Origin: Xanthoparmelia taractica
Taxonomy: Eukaryota > Ascomycota > Lecanoromycetes > Lecanorales > Parmeliaceae
NCBI GenBank assembly: GCA_033085395.1
Contig: JANQBS010000157.1
Location: 1 to 64,000 of the forward strand
Reading direction: 5' to 3'
Length of the DNA stretch: 64,000 bases
Part shown: positions 45,661 through 56,317 of the stretch, in pieces
Layout of the letters: every line of letters begins with the position of its first letter
Position numbering within the stretch: the first letter of the stretch is position 1
Made by a program: the position numbers and the translations under genes
The notes under the pieces: model-generated
Databases searched by the model: none
The model's input: only the letters and a program-made list of their open reading frames with translations
What the model was told of the DNA's origin: nothing

Positions 45661-46901
45661 ATGCCTGACATGCAATCCCCCATCGCATTCATGCGCTCCC
45701 AATTCTTCTCCATACCCCCCTACCCCACAAAAAAATACACCAACCAAACCATCATCGTCACCGGCAGCAACGCCGGCCTCGGTCTCGAAGCCTCCCGCCA
45801 CTTTGTCCGCCTCGACGCCGCCAAAGTCATCCTCGCCGTCCGCAACCTCGAAAAGGGCGAGGCGGCCAAGAAATCCATTGAGCAATCGACGGGACGAACG
45901 GGCGTTGTCGAAGTGTGGCAGCTCGATCTCGCGCACTATGAGTCCGTCAAGGACTTTGCGAAACGTGCGCAGGGGTTGGAGAGGCTCGATATCCTGATTG
46001 AGAATGCGGGGATCGTGACGTTTAAGTTTTCCATGATGGAGGATAATGAGTCGAGTATTACGACGAATGTTGTCAGTCCGGTTTTGCATTCGTTGTTGCT
46101 GCTGCCGAAGTTGAGGGAGACGGGGGCGAAGTTCAATACGCTGCCACGGTATGTAAAGCCCTTTTGAGACTGAAGCTGAACGGCAGCTGCCAAGACCGCT
46201 TCTCTGCCTTGTCTCCATTCAAACTCTCTACTGTCTTGAAAGAAGTACTGACTCGATGCGCTCACCAGCCTTGTATTCGTGACCTCTTTCGTCCATTTCA
46301 TGACGCAATTCCCCGAGCGCAAAGAAGAAAACATCTTCGAAGCCCTCGCAGACGAAAAGAAGGCCAGAATGGACGACAGGTAAATCACCCCCTACGTCAC
46401 CATCCCCACCCCTTCACCAATATACTGATCCCCTAAACTCCAGATACAACCTCTCCAAACTCCTCGAGATGTACGCCGTCCAAGAGATAGCCGAACGCGT
46501 CACCGCCTCTTCCTCCACGAAAGGAAAAATCGTCGTCAACCATTCCAACCCAGGCTGGGTCGTCACGGAAGTCATGCGCGAATGGTCCGGTTTCAAACTC
46601 CTCATGTTCAAAATCTTCAGGACCATCTTTGCTCGCTCAACGGAAGTGGGCAGTAGGACGACGGTCAATGCTGCCGAGGGTGGGGAGGAAACGCATGGGC
46701 AGTTTTTGGACGATTGTACGATTGGCGAGTAAGTTTTCTTTCTTCTGCAATGCATGGATTTTTGATGCAAGAAGCAAAGCTGATACATCCCATCTTAGGC
46801 GCTCGGCTTTATTGCAGGATAAGGACGTCCAGAAGAGAGTCTGGTCCGAATTGGCAGAGAAGCTCGAAAAGATCCAGCCTGGTATCCTTCAGAATCTATG
46901 A
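45661..46901 (+). CDS. Short-chain dehydrogenase/reductase
   Basis: This is an NAD(P)-dependent oxidoreductase of the classical SDR superfamily, closest in layout to fungal retinol-dehydrogenase/WWOX-like members. Four exons (45661-46148, 46269-46379, 46444-46728, 46799-46901) join in phase to give 328 aa. The cofactor motif TGSNAGLG is at residues 34-41, followed by AVRN, DLAHYESV, and ENAGI (NAG motif). A hydrophobic strand ends in VTS (about 167-169), and the catalytic Tyr201 and Lys205 sit in YNLSK. NPGW follows the active site. The Ser-to-Tyr spacing is longer than in the simplest SDRs because of a charged insert (PERKEENIFEALADEK), as is usual in this subgroup. The gene is intact; the substrate is unknown. 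Confidence 0.92.
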
Positions 46902-48181
46902 AAAGATGCCAGTTTTGCAGAAACAGATATTTGGCATTTCTGTATGATATTAGCCGTTCGGGAGGCCTCGTCTGTAGCGACAGGAGTTCCGTATCAGCGA
47001 TTTGGATTTTGTGAGATCGAGTATCGAGGAAGCTGAATCTAGTATCTCACAAGAGCAAAGCAAGTCGTAATAGGATAAGCGCGATATACTCTACTAAACC
47101 GTAACCTTACATAAACGTGAGAATACTACTCGCAACGTAAGCACGGCTATCAAGCTCCATGAGTGTAAATGCGGTAGGACCTTTTTTTCACGCAGTCCCT
47201 AAATTGGCAAAAATGAAGTCTTTCTCAATCAAAGATAATTCACTCAAACACCAGTTCCCCCAATTCCCCATTATCCCATTATCCCATCTCCAATCTCCCA
47301 TCTTCCATCCCATCTCCCACCTCCCACCTCCCACCTCCCCTTCAAAAACCAGCCAGTCCCCCATTTCCAGCTAGCCCTTAGCCTTAGTCCGACCCAATTA
47401 TTCATCTATCTCTATATCTATCTACTCATCCATTTATCTACAGTTCCGCTTACCTTGACTCCGGTGTTGTACGCTTTTCTCCTTCATAAATGGGAACACC
47501 GAGCAAACACGAATGGGACCGCTTAAATGGGTGCGAGCTAGGTAGGTATTTAGCCCTGACTCTACTTGTCTATGTACAAGGTTGAGTTGAGGAAGGGAGG
47601 GTAAGGCAAGGTCGGGGCCGGCTTTCACGGGTGGTATATATTTGTTTATTTAATTCTACTCCGAAAAGGCCGTTCGTTTAAGGGTTTAATCGAGTGGTGA
47701 GTGCAAAAATTGGGAAGGAAGGAAGTTATGCTGAGCTGGTCTGTGAGATGATCGGGATTGCATGTGTGGGTGTTGGGAAAGTGCTGGGGATACTGTGACC
47801 GGCTTGAGTTGACTTGACTTGACTTGTAAAAGGTCCAGGTGAGACCAGGTCCGTATAGCGCTATCTTAGAATGCGCCCGAAAGGTTATACGGATTGTTGG
47901 GATATACCAATTGACGATATTCCTAGCTTCATATGATTGGATTCGGCGGATGTTTTTGCCATTCCAGAATCCGGCTTCTCTGCTCCACCAGTCTCGGGTT
48001 CTTCTTGTGTGCGCAGATATCACGTCTGGTTAGTAAAGACTCGGACCAAGATGATGTAGATTTCGAATTGCATGCTTCGAGACCAGACCACTGTTAAGAT
48101 ACGGAATTGCAATTGATGAGCTTTATGGCTTGTTGTCAGATACAAGCAGCGCCACTACCTCCGGAATGACTTCTTACCATA
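46902..48181. other. Intergenic region, no gene seen
   Basis: This includes a pyrimidine-rich stretch of repeated CCCATCTCCCA and CCACCTCCC words at 47270-47345 and several short opposing frames (47434-48033) without motifs. The two flanking genes converge here. Confidence 0.4.
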
Positions 48182-50470
48182 TTACACATATCTTTGCCGT
48201 CCACCGTCATACCTTACAGCTCTAAGTATTCCATCGTACCAATCGGCGCAACAACGGCGAATTGGCCAAATGGCAGTTTCCTCGACCTTCACAGACCTGG
48301 TCACATAGATGGCTGACGTGAAAAGCACAAAATGAACACCGGCAATACCCGCGAATAGTGCAATGACATTACTCCATTGAATGGTAAGATGACTTCCGAG
48401 GTGGGGAACCGGGACATTCGGGACCTGAATGTGCGGGTTGAACGCCGCCATAGTAGAAAGCGATCCGAGTGCGAATTTGGCGACCAGCGCGCCAATAAGA
48501 CAAGCGTCTGAGTTGTTAAAGGGCTCGTTGTGGATATCCCAAATAGAGCTTATGAGTCAAAGTGAGCCATCTCATCTTTTCAGCGCATGAGACTTGCACA
48601 AGGAGAAAGGTAATGGGACTAACCCGCTTGAGTAAAATTGATACTGCGTCCAAATTTGATTCTCGAACGTACCGGCCCAACGACCTTGCAATGCAATGGA
48701 CGCAGCTGCTATACGTGCCACGTCTTTGGGAATACCTTGCGCATTGTTATTTGTAGTGTTGCTCACATTACTGATACTGATAGGACACTGGTAGAAGGCG
48801 GGCTGTTCGTATAGGCTATGAGCCTTATAGACCCACATCCACATGCAACGGGGGCCACAAGCGTATGTAACAGCATCCTGAGGGAGCCTGGTACCTCGGT
48901 AGATGTATGTTGTACCACTCAAACCCGTGCTTTGTTTCGGGATGATTATTGTGCCGGTGTATGTATGGTTAGTATAAGTGTAATTCAACGCTTCGGGGTC
49001 GCCTGCCGTGTCCAGTGCCGGTTTTGGGTCACCGAGCTGTGAGTAGCTGAAGCAATGGCCAGATGAGGCTGTAATTGTTCTGTTTGTGAACAACGGGTAT
49101 ACTTTCTGTGTATCATTCGGATTGTACTCATTGAAGCGATATGCAAATTCTTGCCCATCACGCCGGCAATAGTACCCGTAATCATACTTCGAAAGCTGCA
49201 GATTCGAAACATCGTCGTAGATACCACAGGAAGAGTGTGAAGCCGGTTCTCCATATGAATGGGCTATAGTTTGAGTAGCCACACGAACATCCGGACATGT
49301 ATCTTGTTGATATTGTTGGTAGTAACACGCCAGGTTCGATGCGTTGACAATGCCGGTCATGGTGTAGGTGTCATTCCAGCTGTTACCACCATCGACGGTG
49401 TAGGTCAGATTGATGAGCGTGACGGATGTTTGAGCAAGCTGAGAGGTCATTGTTAGCCGAAGCAGTGCTCTGGGAACTTGATATGGTTACAAGATTAAGC
49501 AAGATCTAGCGAGTAGTTAGCCAGATTTTACTGACGTCAGCAACTTCACAAGCGGAAATCTTTTGCAAGCTGATGAGTTCGATCTGTAAAAGCAAGATCC
49601 AAAGCAGGGTACGATGCATTCATGCACATCACCTCGTCCAGCGAATCTTCTGCTCCACTCATTGACAGACGCAAATACCGCAGAAAAGTAACTATCCCTC
49701 GTTACGAAGCATTTGAATCAAGCTTGTTTCGTGAATCGATATTAGCATGAACGTTTGAATGTGATTTGACGAAGATGGTATGTTCGGCATCATTTTATGA
49801 CGGACCACGAAGGCGGCCAAGTTCCAATCCTGTGCAAGGTACACTGAAAGCACAATGATCGTATGCGTTCTATAGCAGCAACTCACCCAAGCGATGCAGA
49901 AGAGTAGGATTGAAAGTTTCTTGCAAGACTCCAATCCAAGCTTCACCACAGTAAGCATATTTTCGAGGCCGTGGATCAGATCCTTTTCTCGGGAGGTAAT
50001 CCCTTCCGATGACTGGAGCTTCCATCGTAGTATTTTCGCTGTATTCTTGAACGCACTTTAATATGGCCGAGAGGTTTAGTCATATTCTGATCGGAGGCTG
50101 AGGGTTGACTGACAAAGAAGTTTAAGCTCAAGCCTATGTTCAATGCTATGTTGATTGTATTGAATATATCCTTTTGAGTTGGTGAGAAGTTGCCCTTCTT
50201 CTCGTAGATCTTGAGGGTTGCAATGATGAAAGCTATGAGGATAGCTGTGCCCAGCCAGCGGACACTTTGTTTGCAGAATAGGGTCAAAGCCTGATCAAGA
50301 GGGTCAAAAAGCTTAGTGCGGTGTTGTGCATGAAGACTGCCATGATGCTGCTCAAGGGAGTCCAACGGGGCCAGGTTTGCTCCCGGTTCACTCCCTTCAG
50401 AGTGGGGGCCGAATCCATCGTTCAATTGTTCGTATGTATGGCGAGACCTTGGTAGGCTGTTCAGCTCCAT
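48182..50470 (-). pseudogene. Large fungal membrane protein with an N-glycosylated ectodomain, probably damaged
   Basis: Exons 50470-50114, ~50055-49887, 49438-48624 and 48548-48182 rebuild a fungal-specific membrane protein. It has a cytosolic N-terminus, a helix (WLGTAILIAFIIA), a second helix region (LNIGLSLNFF), a basic AKILRWKLQSS stretch and another helix (SILLFCIAW). A ~280-residue Cys-, Tyr- and sequon-rich ectodomain (LAQTSVTLINLTYTVDGG onward) is followed by WDIHNEPFNNSDACL and a final helix before YVTRSVKVEE. I recognise the family but know no function. Damage signs: exon 1 to exon 2 is one base out of phase for any AG acceptor; the intron before the ectodomain is 448 nt; and the last ~30 residues fit the family better in the next frame (near 48270). 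Assembly indels are the alternative. Confidence 0.65.
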
Positions 50471-50949
50471 TGTTTGAGAAAAGGTGCTCTGACCTTTGAA
50501 TTCTGGCTCCTATATGGGGAGCTCAGTCAATTATCGCCCTTCAGAGATAAGGATCGGCTTATCGATGATATTTCTACGAACATATCCGCAGTGCTGGAAT
50601 CTGCATGTCGCCGTGAAAGGAGAGTGGCGTAGAATTTCTTTGGTTTAATTTGCAACTCAATCTTATCTCCTTTACCATGGACATCATGGATGCCTCTGCG
50701 ATAGCCAAAACCTGCTTTGGCTTGTTGACCTGCCGCCATTTTCACTATCAGGTTAAACTTGCCCATCATTATTGCACCCTTTGAAACGTTGCAATCGGGC
50801 CTATACAACAATGGATTGTTGTCCTTGCTTTCTCAGATAATCGAACCTCACAGAATTGTTTAGGGACCCACTTGGGAGTGTTTATAAGGTGGTGTTTATT
50901 TTGGAAGGGAGAGAGCAACCAGTCCGGAACAGCGCTACTACTAGCCCTA

Positions 50950-50990
50950 CTCGTTAATCCTAGGATATGCACAATTAGGGCTAGGGCTAG
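50950..50990 (+). repeat. Left terminal inverted repeat
   Basis: This begins CTCGTTAATCCTAGG and includes TTAGGGCTAGGGCTAG, a telomere-like pattern. It is the mirror of 51971-52011. Confidence 0.8.
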
Positions 50991-51557
50991 CCCACCAAAA
51001 TACTGCCTTTTTTGAATTCTTTTGATAGATCTACTGAAATAGAACGTTCTCATTATTCGAGGCCGTATAATCTAATTGAAAGGCCGTTCCAGTTGCCACA
51101 CTAGGCTATGAGTTTAATTCCTATTACCTTGATTTTTCGTAATAATGATAATAACATTTGCTATTATTATCGCTTTTGATAGACTTCACCATAGAAGGCC
51201 TCATCGTAAGAGATCTTATTGTAAGAGGCTTTATCACAGCCGTAATAGCGAGATAAAAGAGATAGACGAGGTGAACGAGATAAAAGAGATAAGAAAGCTA
51301 TTAAAAAGATAGCAAAGAACGTAACAGAAGAAGAAGTAGTAGAAAAAGAAGAAGTCGTATCGATCTTTTCACGAAGTGAGAGGCTAATAAGGCCCAAAAA
51401 ACGATGACTTGATAGATATCTAGATATCTAGATATTTCAATATTGCTAGTAATGAAAAAAGACGCTAGTAATCGATTATTCTTTTATTATTCAACTATCT
51501 ATCTGCAATTAAGTCACCTCTTTTTAATAATTCTTTCTTATAGCTAATTAACGATCT

Positions 51558-51596
51558 CTTCTTCTTCTTCTTCTTCTTCTTCTTCTTCTTCTTCTT
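51558..51596. repeat. (CTT)n microsatellite
   Basis: About thirteen CTT units in tandem, inside the TIR element. On the opposite strand it could encode a glutamate or lysine run. Confidence 0.9.
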
Positions 51597-51970
51597 TATT
51601 AGTATTATTTAAATTAACTACGAGTAGCATAGACTAACAAGAGATGAAGTTACGTTACGAGCCCATATCACACTTCGCCTTATCGCTCTATCGCATTATA
51701 TTCTTCTAAATAAGTCTCGCGCGCTGAGATTTATTAATAAGTCGAATAAAGGCGTGTTTCTAATATAGTTTAGTCGTTCTAAAGCGCTATATATAAGAAG
51801 TGCAATTATAGAGCTTCACAGTTACTCAAATTTTTTTTTTTTTATAATTTTACTTCTAGAGGTTCTATTAATTTTTACTTAACGAGTAAGATTCTTTAGT
51901 GAGGAATATACTAAATAGTGATACGACTTGAGCAGAGGTCAATTGATGAGATGTAGGCATTTTGATGATG

Positions 51971-52011
51971 CTAACCCTAGCCCTAACTGTGCATATCCTA
52001 GGGTTAACGAG
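51971..52011 (-). repeat. Right terminal inverted repeat
   Basis: The reverse complement begins CTCGTTAACCCTAGG and includes TTAGGGCTAGGGTTAG. It is the mirror of 50950-50990 with three transitions. Confidence 0.8.
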
Positions 52012-52484
52012 TATACGGGTTCCCGATAAGTCCGACCACGAGAACATTTAGGGTTAGGGTTACTCTCAGAACTGCATATATTCAGCCATTATCTATCTTT
52101 ATTAATACGAGATAGATTTTAATGATATTCGAAGTCCCAGAAATTGCCTTACACCTCGTATTTCTTTTTTTTCTTTTCAGTTTTTTATCAAGTGGTGTGG
52201 GGGTCCTGAGCATAGGCGCCGATTTGTCGCCGCCCCTAATTGGACGTTTGTACAGAGTGCAGGGCAAGGTGGCAGAGGCTGAAATAATGTACCAGCGGAC
52301 AGTAAAAATCAAGTTTGAATGTTGAATATTTGCTATTTTCAAGAGACTTTGGCAGGCTCCCGGCCTCGCTTCCTTGACTTCAAATGCGGATGGAATCGTC
52401 GTACTCTTGTCATGGCGAGTTCCATATTTCTAGCGAAGATCTAAGTGTTCTGAAGTCTCTCCTGAGACTAGTGAGGTGACCGGT
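52012..52484. other. Intergenic region with interstitial telomere-like repeat
   Basis: TTAGGGTTAGGGTTA occurs at 52048-52062, just outside the TIR element. No gene was recognised in the rest. Confidence 0.5.
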
Positions 52485-55400
52485 TTAACTAACATCAGAC
52501 TCGTCTGCCATTTCTGCTTCGTCCCGCCTTGTCGGCATACCACCAATCACCTTAAGACATTTTACAAAGTCTCGGGCATCTGAGCTAGTCAGCAAAAACA
52601 CAAAGTGTACTAGGGTCGCCACAATACCGCGGGATTCGATAAAGGCCAACTCAAATGCGCCTGACGACGTCTTTTGAGGGTTGTAATCTGTTGTGAAGAT
52701 GTATTGTTGTATATCCGCAAGAAGAACTACTCTTTGTATGTCGCGCGATGCCCACCCAGGAACACGTATTTGGTGGGTGATGAATGCTGTCCAGACTGGC
52801 GTCCTTTTAAGTTCGCCGGTTTGCACCGTGGCCTGCAGTCTTACAACGCCAGTGTCGTTCTCATGAAATAATTGAAGAGCGTGCTCATAACCGTCGTCGA
52901 CGATACGCCTGAATAAGTTGAGCATTATACAACAATCGCTAAGATTTCTTACCCAGCGAAGATTTCCTCTTCCTCGTCTATCTCAAAATCTGTTATATTC
53001 CCTACTGGCGTCACGGTGTCCCTGGACCTTAAAGCTAAGAACGAGCAGAAAAATAACACCAGTCCTTAATTATCCGTTAGCAGAGCTACTGAAAGCCTTG
53101 GGCTGTCACTTCTGGGTCCATCTAAGCTCTCCATAAGCAGAAGCCCTGATGTTAATGTGACCACGATTAAAGCGACAGCCCAATTTACAAGAAACTCATG
53201 AACGTACTTTCGTAGCTGGAGAATTTGAGACAAGCCCAAAGCTCCGATCTATTGGGCTGGGCAAATCGCAAAACTTTTAGGAAAGGGCCACTCCTTGATA
53301 CAATCAATGACGTCAGTTGTTTAGTACAGTCCTTTCTCGAACCAGCGGGGCCTATTGTACGACAGTGAACCATGGACTCGCCGGTTTTAGGGCGATAAAG
53401 GAATCGCACTATAAGATCGCCGCTTTCAAATGAGAACTCAATCCGAGTGACATAGGCTTCGTCCAGGGTGGCCAATATTCCTGGCTCATGTTCGCCTAAA
53501 CATATTGACGGTTCACTTGTAATTGCCAAAAGCGTTGCTGGTCGGCTCTGGTCGAACACATCTCGTAACCAATGAGACGATGGTAGCTGCTCGTCTCCGG
53601 GGTTTCCGCTCTCAAAATCTGATTCAGAATTACCTAGAGCGATCAGCTTTGCAAGTATCTTTCGCACCTGTACTGACTTAGGGTTTCCGAGCCTTCCTTG
53701 TCCCCTATCTCCTGCGAGAAGCTGCAAAAGGTCAAAAGCTTATAAGATATACAGAGTGGAGTGGATTGACGCACGAATTATTGAAAGCATCAACCTTCGA
53801 CACAATCGATTTCAACGCCCATAGTATATCAAGCATGTCTCTTCTCCCAAGCGTGGATATTTCAATTGCCTCAGGGGATCTTGTCTTCTGGTTACCAACG
53901 CTGCCTATAAGACTATCCAGATCCATCAGTAAGTATTCAGATTCTTGTAGATATGCGATCAGTTTGATTCTCTGCTCGGCGGTTAGATGGGGTTTTTGTA
54001 GAAGCTCTTTTGCTCGCTTTATGGCATAGTATAAAATGCTTACTTCGCTGGAAAAGTTTGCGTAGTCCTCCGGCAAGCTTTTGCACTCTTCTTGTACATT
54101 ACAGCAGAGTCGAAGCACAGCAGAGAAGTGGCCGATCATGTCAGATCCCATATTCGATGGAGACGCTGGGGGTGGTAAGTATGTTCTATCCTCCTCACTG
54201 AGTTCATGCGGCAGACGAGACAACCATCCTCCAGCGAGCTCACTCGAGTATGCCTGACGAGCTTCGACGTTGACTTCGTTCGTAGACTCGAATGAGCTAC
54301 TCTCAGCTTTGATCTTGAGTCGAAAGAGCTCCTTATCTTTCTCTGTCGCGACAGAAAGATCTTCCGAGTGGTCATTGTCAAGAAAACCTAGGGGCTCCGT
54401 GCGGTCGAAGTCGCCCGCTCTAGACTCTGCATTATTACGATCAGCTGAATTTGAATTTGCCTGCCCTGCTTCCGAGCCCTCATTAATGTCGTCTAGATTC
54501 GGTAAAGCAAGCAGCGCTGTCGATTCAAGATGACCTGCAATATGTTGCTGCAAATCAACTGGTCGCTCAAACTCACGCTGACAGAATGGGCAAGATCTAT
54601 CGCACACTTGCGAAATGGACTCTCGGGACTTCAAGAGCTCGGAGGAAAGCAGTTGTTGCATGGATGCCGCATGACAAGTCCTTACATGATCCTCATAGGA
54701 AGCAAGCTCGTCGTATTCATGTTGAGGGTGCTCCAAACATCGCCATATTCTTTGCTGATGCGCCCATTGCTCGTGGCGTGTCCAATCTTCCCAGCTGTCA
54801 TAAAGCACATTCGGTTCGGTGCACTCATCGTAGGTACAGACATAGGGTCGAAGGTCATGCCTGAGGTGTGACCTAGTGCGGATCGTTAGTATTCGACTTG
54901 TTTGAGCATACTGAGATGGGACACAAACCTCCAAGCGGCGTCTTCTGAATACTTTGGACCACAGAAATAGAAACAGAAAGGGCACTCAAAGTCTTCTCCT
55001 CTTGGACCGGCAACGGGAGGTTTTGGCCAGTTGACCTTTTCACCGGAAGGTCCATGGAGAGTGAGACCTCGACTTGTTCCCGTGTACGTAGACCCCTTGC
55101 GCTCGAGGAAAAAAAAATTTAGAAAGCGCGGGAGCGGAAGACAGCAACGATCGTGTAACTTCAGAGGGCTGCGCAAAGGATAGCGTGTCGTGCATTGACC
55201 TATCATCGCAATGTATTGAAATCGGCATGGCTTCGATAGCCTTGGACGCTGCCCGAATCGATCGTTTCTTTGACCTCCTCCAATATTCAAATTGCTGGCG
55301 CCGAGCGTGGTTCGCTTTTTGTAAACGTTGTATGAGATACTGATCTTCCTCTGTCAGGACCAAATCCGTTTCCTCAGTTTGTGACCGAATCAGCAATTTC

Positions 55401-56111
55401 CGGGACTGCAGCAGAATCTGTTCAATACCCTGAAGTTCGGCACTTCTCCTCATTTTGATGTATTCAGACATGATTTCGTCATCCACCTCTTTGAAGAGAT
55501 CAACATCAGTACGATATTTTCTGATCTTCGGGCTGCGTATTTGAGACGCAAGATTATATAGTTGGTTGATTGCTTCTGTCACGTCTTCGAAATGCAATGT
55601 GACCATTGACTCATCTTCATCGTTTAAAGCTCCCATCATGATAGAGCTCGTTGAGCTCCCTCCATCATTGAAGATACCTAATGGCTCTTCACTTTCCGGT
55701 CTCACTACATCAAGATCGAGCGTTTCTGAGACGATAGAGGGGGACTCTTCATCACCGTGGCTGGCAATAGTTGTGACTGGTTTGTATCAACACTCGTTCC
55801 GCCATGGAAAGTAGGAGGACGATAATTTCTATAAGAGCCTCGATCAGACTTCGAATCAGCTCTCCAGTAAAAGACCTCACAACTTCATTGTCTCTAAGCC
55901 GGTAGTCTAGGGAACCGTGGTCTTGACGGTAAAGCCCGAGATTGATGGCCCAAAGCTGAAACCGTTGCATCTCTGCTCTGAACGCGGCAGGATCGGGCTG
56001 TCCTGAAAAGGTGGAACCGTTCTTTCGAAATGTCTCATAGGCGACATTGAATTTTGCCCAAGCATCCCGGCCATGTGTTGCCAGGTCTTCTTTACCGGGA
56101 GAGCTAGCCAT
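52485..56111 (-). CDS. AcuF-type C2H2 zinc-finger protein with long C-terminal region
   Basis: ATG 56111 opens an N-terminal helical domain with LWAINLGLYRQDHGSLDYRLRD, the signature region of fungal AcuF-type zinc-finger proteins. After an unresolved intron near 55780 come a helical stretch, then C2H2 modules: FECPFC, DLRPYVC with ECTE and HEQWAH, WRCLEHPQH with HVRTCH, and CPFCQREFERP with HIAGH. A long acidic region and a C-terminal domain follow (RTPVWTAF near the end). Later introns are clear: 54873-54928, ~53730-53778, 53146-53207, 53065-53109 and 52909-52952. The frame changes by one base at a run of nine T's (sense strand, 55109-55117), which is either a mutation, a base-calling error or a frameshift site. 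It is divergently paired with the DUF7580 gene. DNA binding or a nuclear role is family inference. Confidence 0.75.
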
Positions 56112-56317
56112 GACCAGTTATCTCATGGTTAACACACAAAGGTGTTTACCAAAGACAGATATTGCTGAGGATGCCACCCGTCATGCAAGATTATGTCAAG
56201 AATACCCCGCACCTGTGGCACTCAAAAAGGCCGCATTACTCAGCCTCAGCCTTCGTCTGATACACAAAATTGTGAAAACCTGAGCTGCAGCGGATTGCGC
56301 TGGGGTCAATCATTGTC
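56112..56317. promoter_or_regulatory. Shared divergent promoter of the AcuF-type and DUF7580 genes
   Basis: The start codons are 206 bp apart and point away from each other, so the two genes probably share control elements. No known motif was identified. Confidence 0.55.

Larger units (their letters stand above)
50950..52011. mobile_element. 1.06-kb transposable element with terminal inverted repeats and TA duplication
   Basis: The ends are inverted repeats: 50950-50990 and 51971-52011 match at 38 of 41 positions, with all three differences being transitions, and similarity fades further inwards. Each end begins CTCGTTAA and is flanked by TA, the target duplication of Tc1/mariner-type (including Fot1/pogo) elements. 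The interior is AT-rich with no intact transposase. A Lys/Glu-rich reading near 51257-51405, ending RPKKR and a stop, resembles the charged tail of a fungal DDE transposase. It is most likely a truncated or RIP-eroded non-autonomous element. It contains a CTT microsatellite. Confidence 0.75.

Noticed and set aside
50941..52070. A true telomere end or de novo telomere at the TTAGGG-like motifs
   Set aside because: The motifs are part of the inverted repeats or a single 15-bp tract, and unique genes continue on both sides.
53185..53210. A transmembrane helix in the AcuF-type protein just after 53208
   Set aside because: The hydrophobic reading lies in a 62-nt segment with good splice signals (GTACGT donor, CATCAG acceptor) that restores the frame on both sides, so it is intronic.
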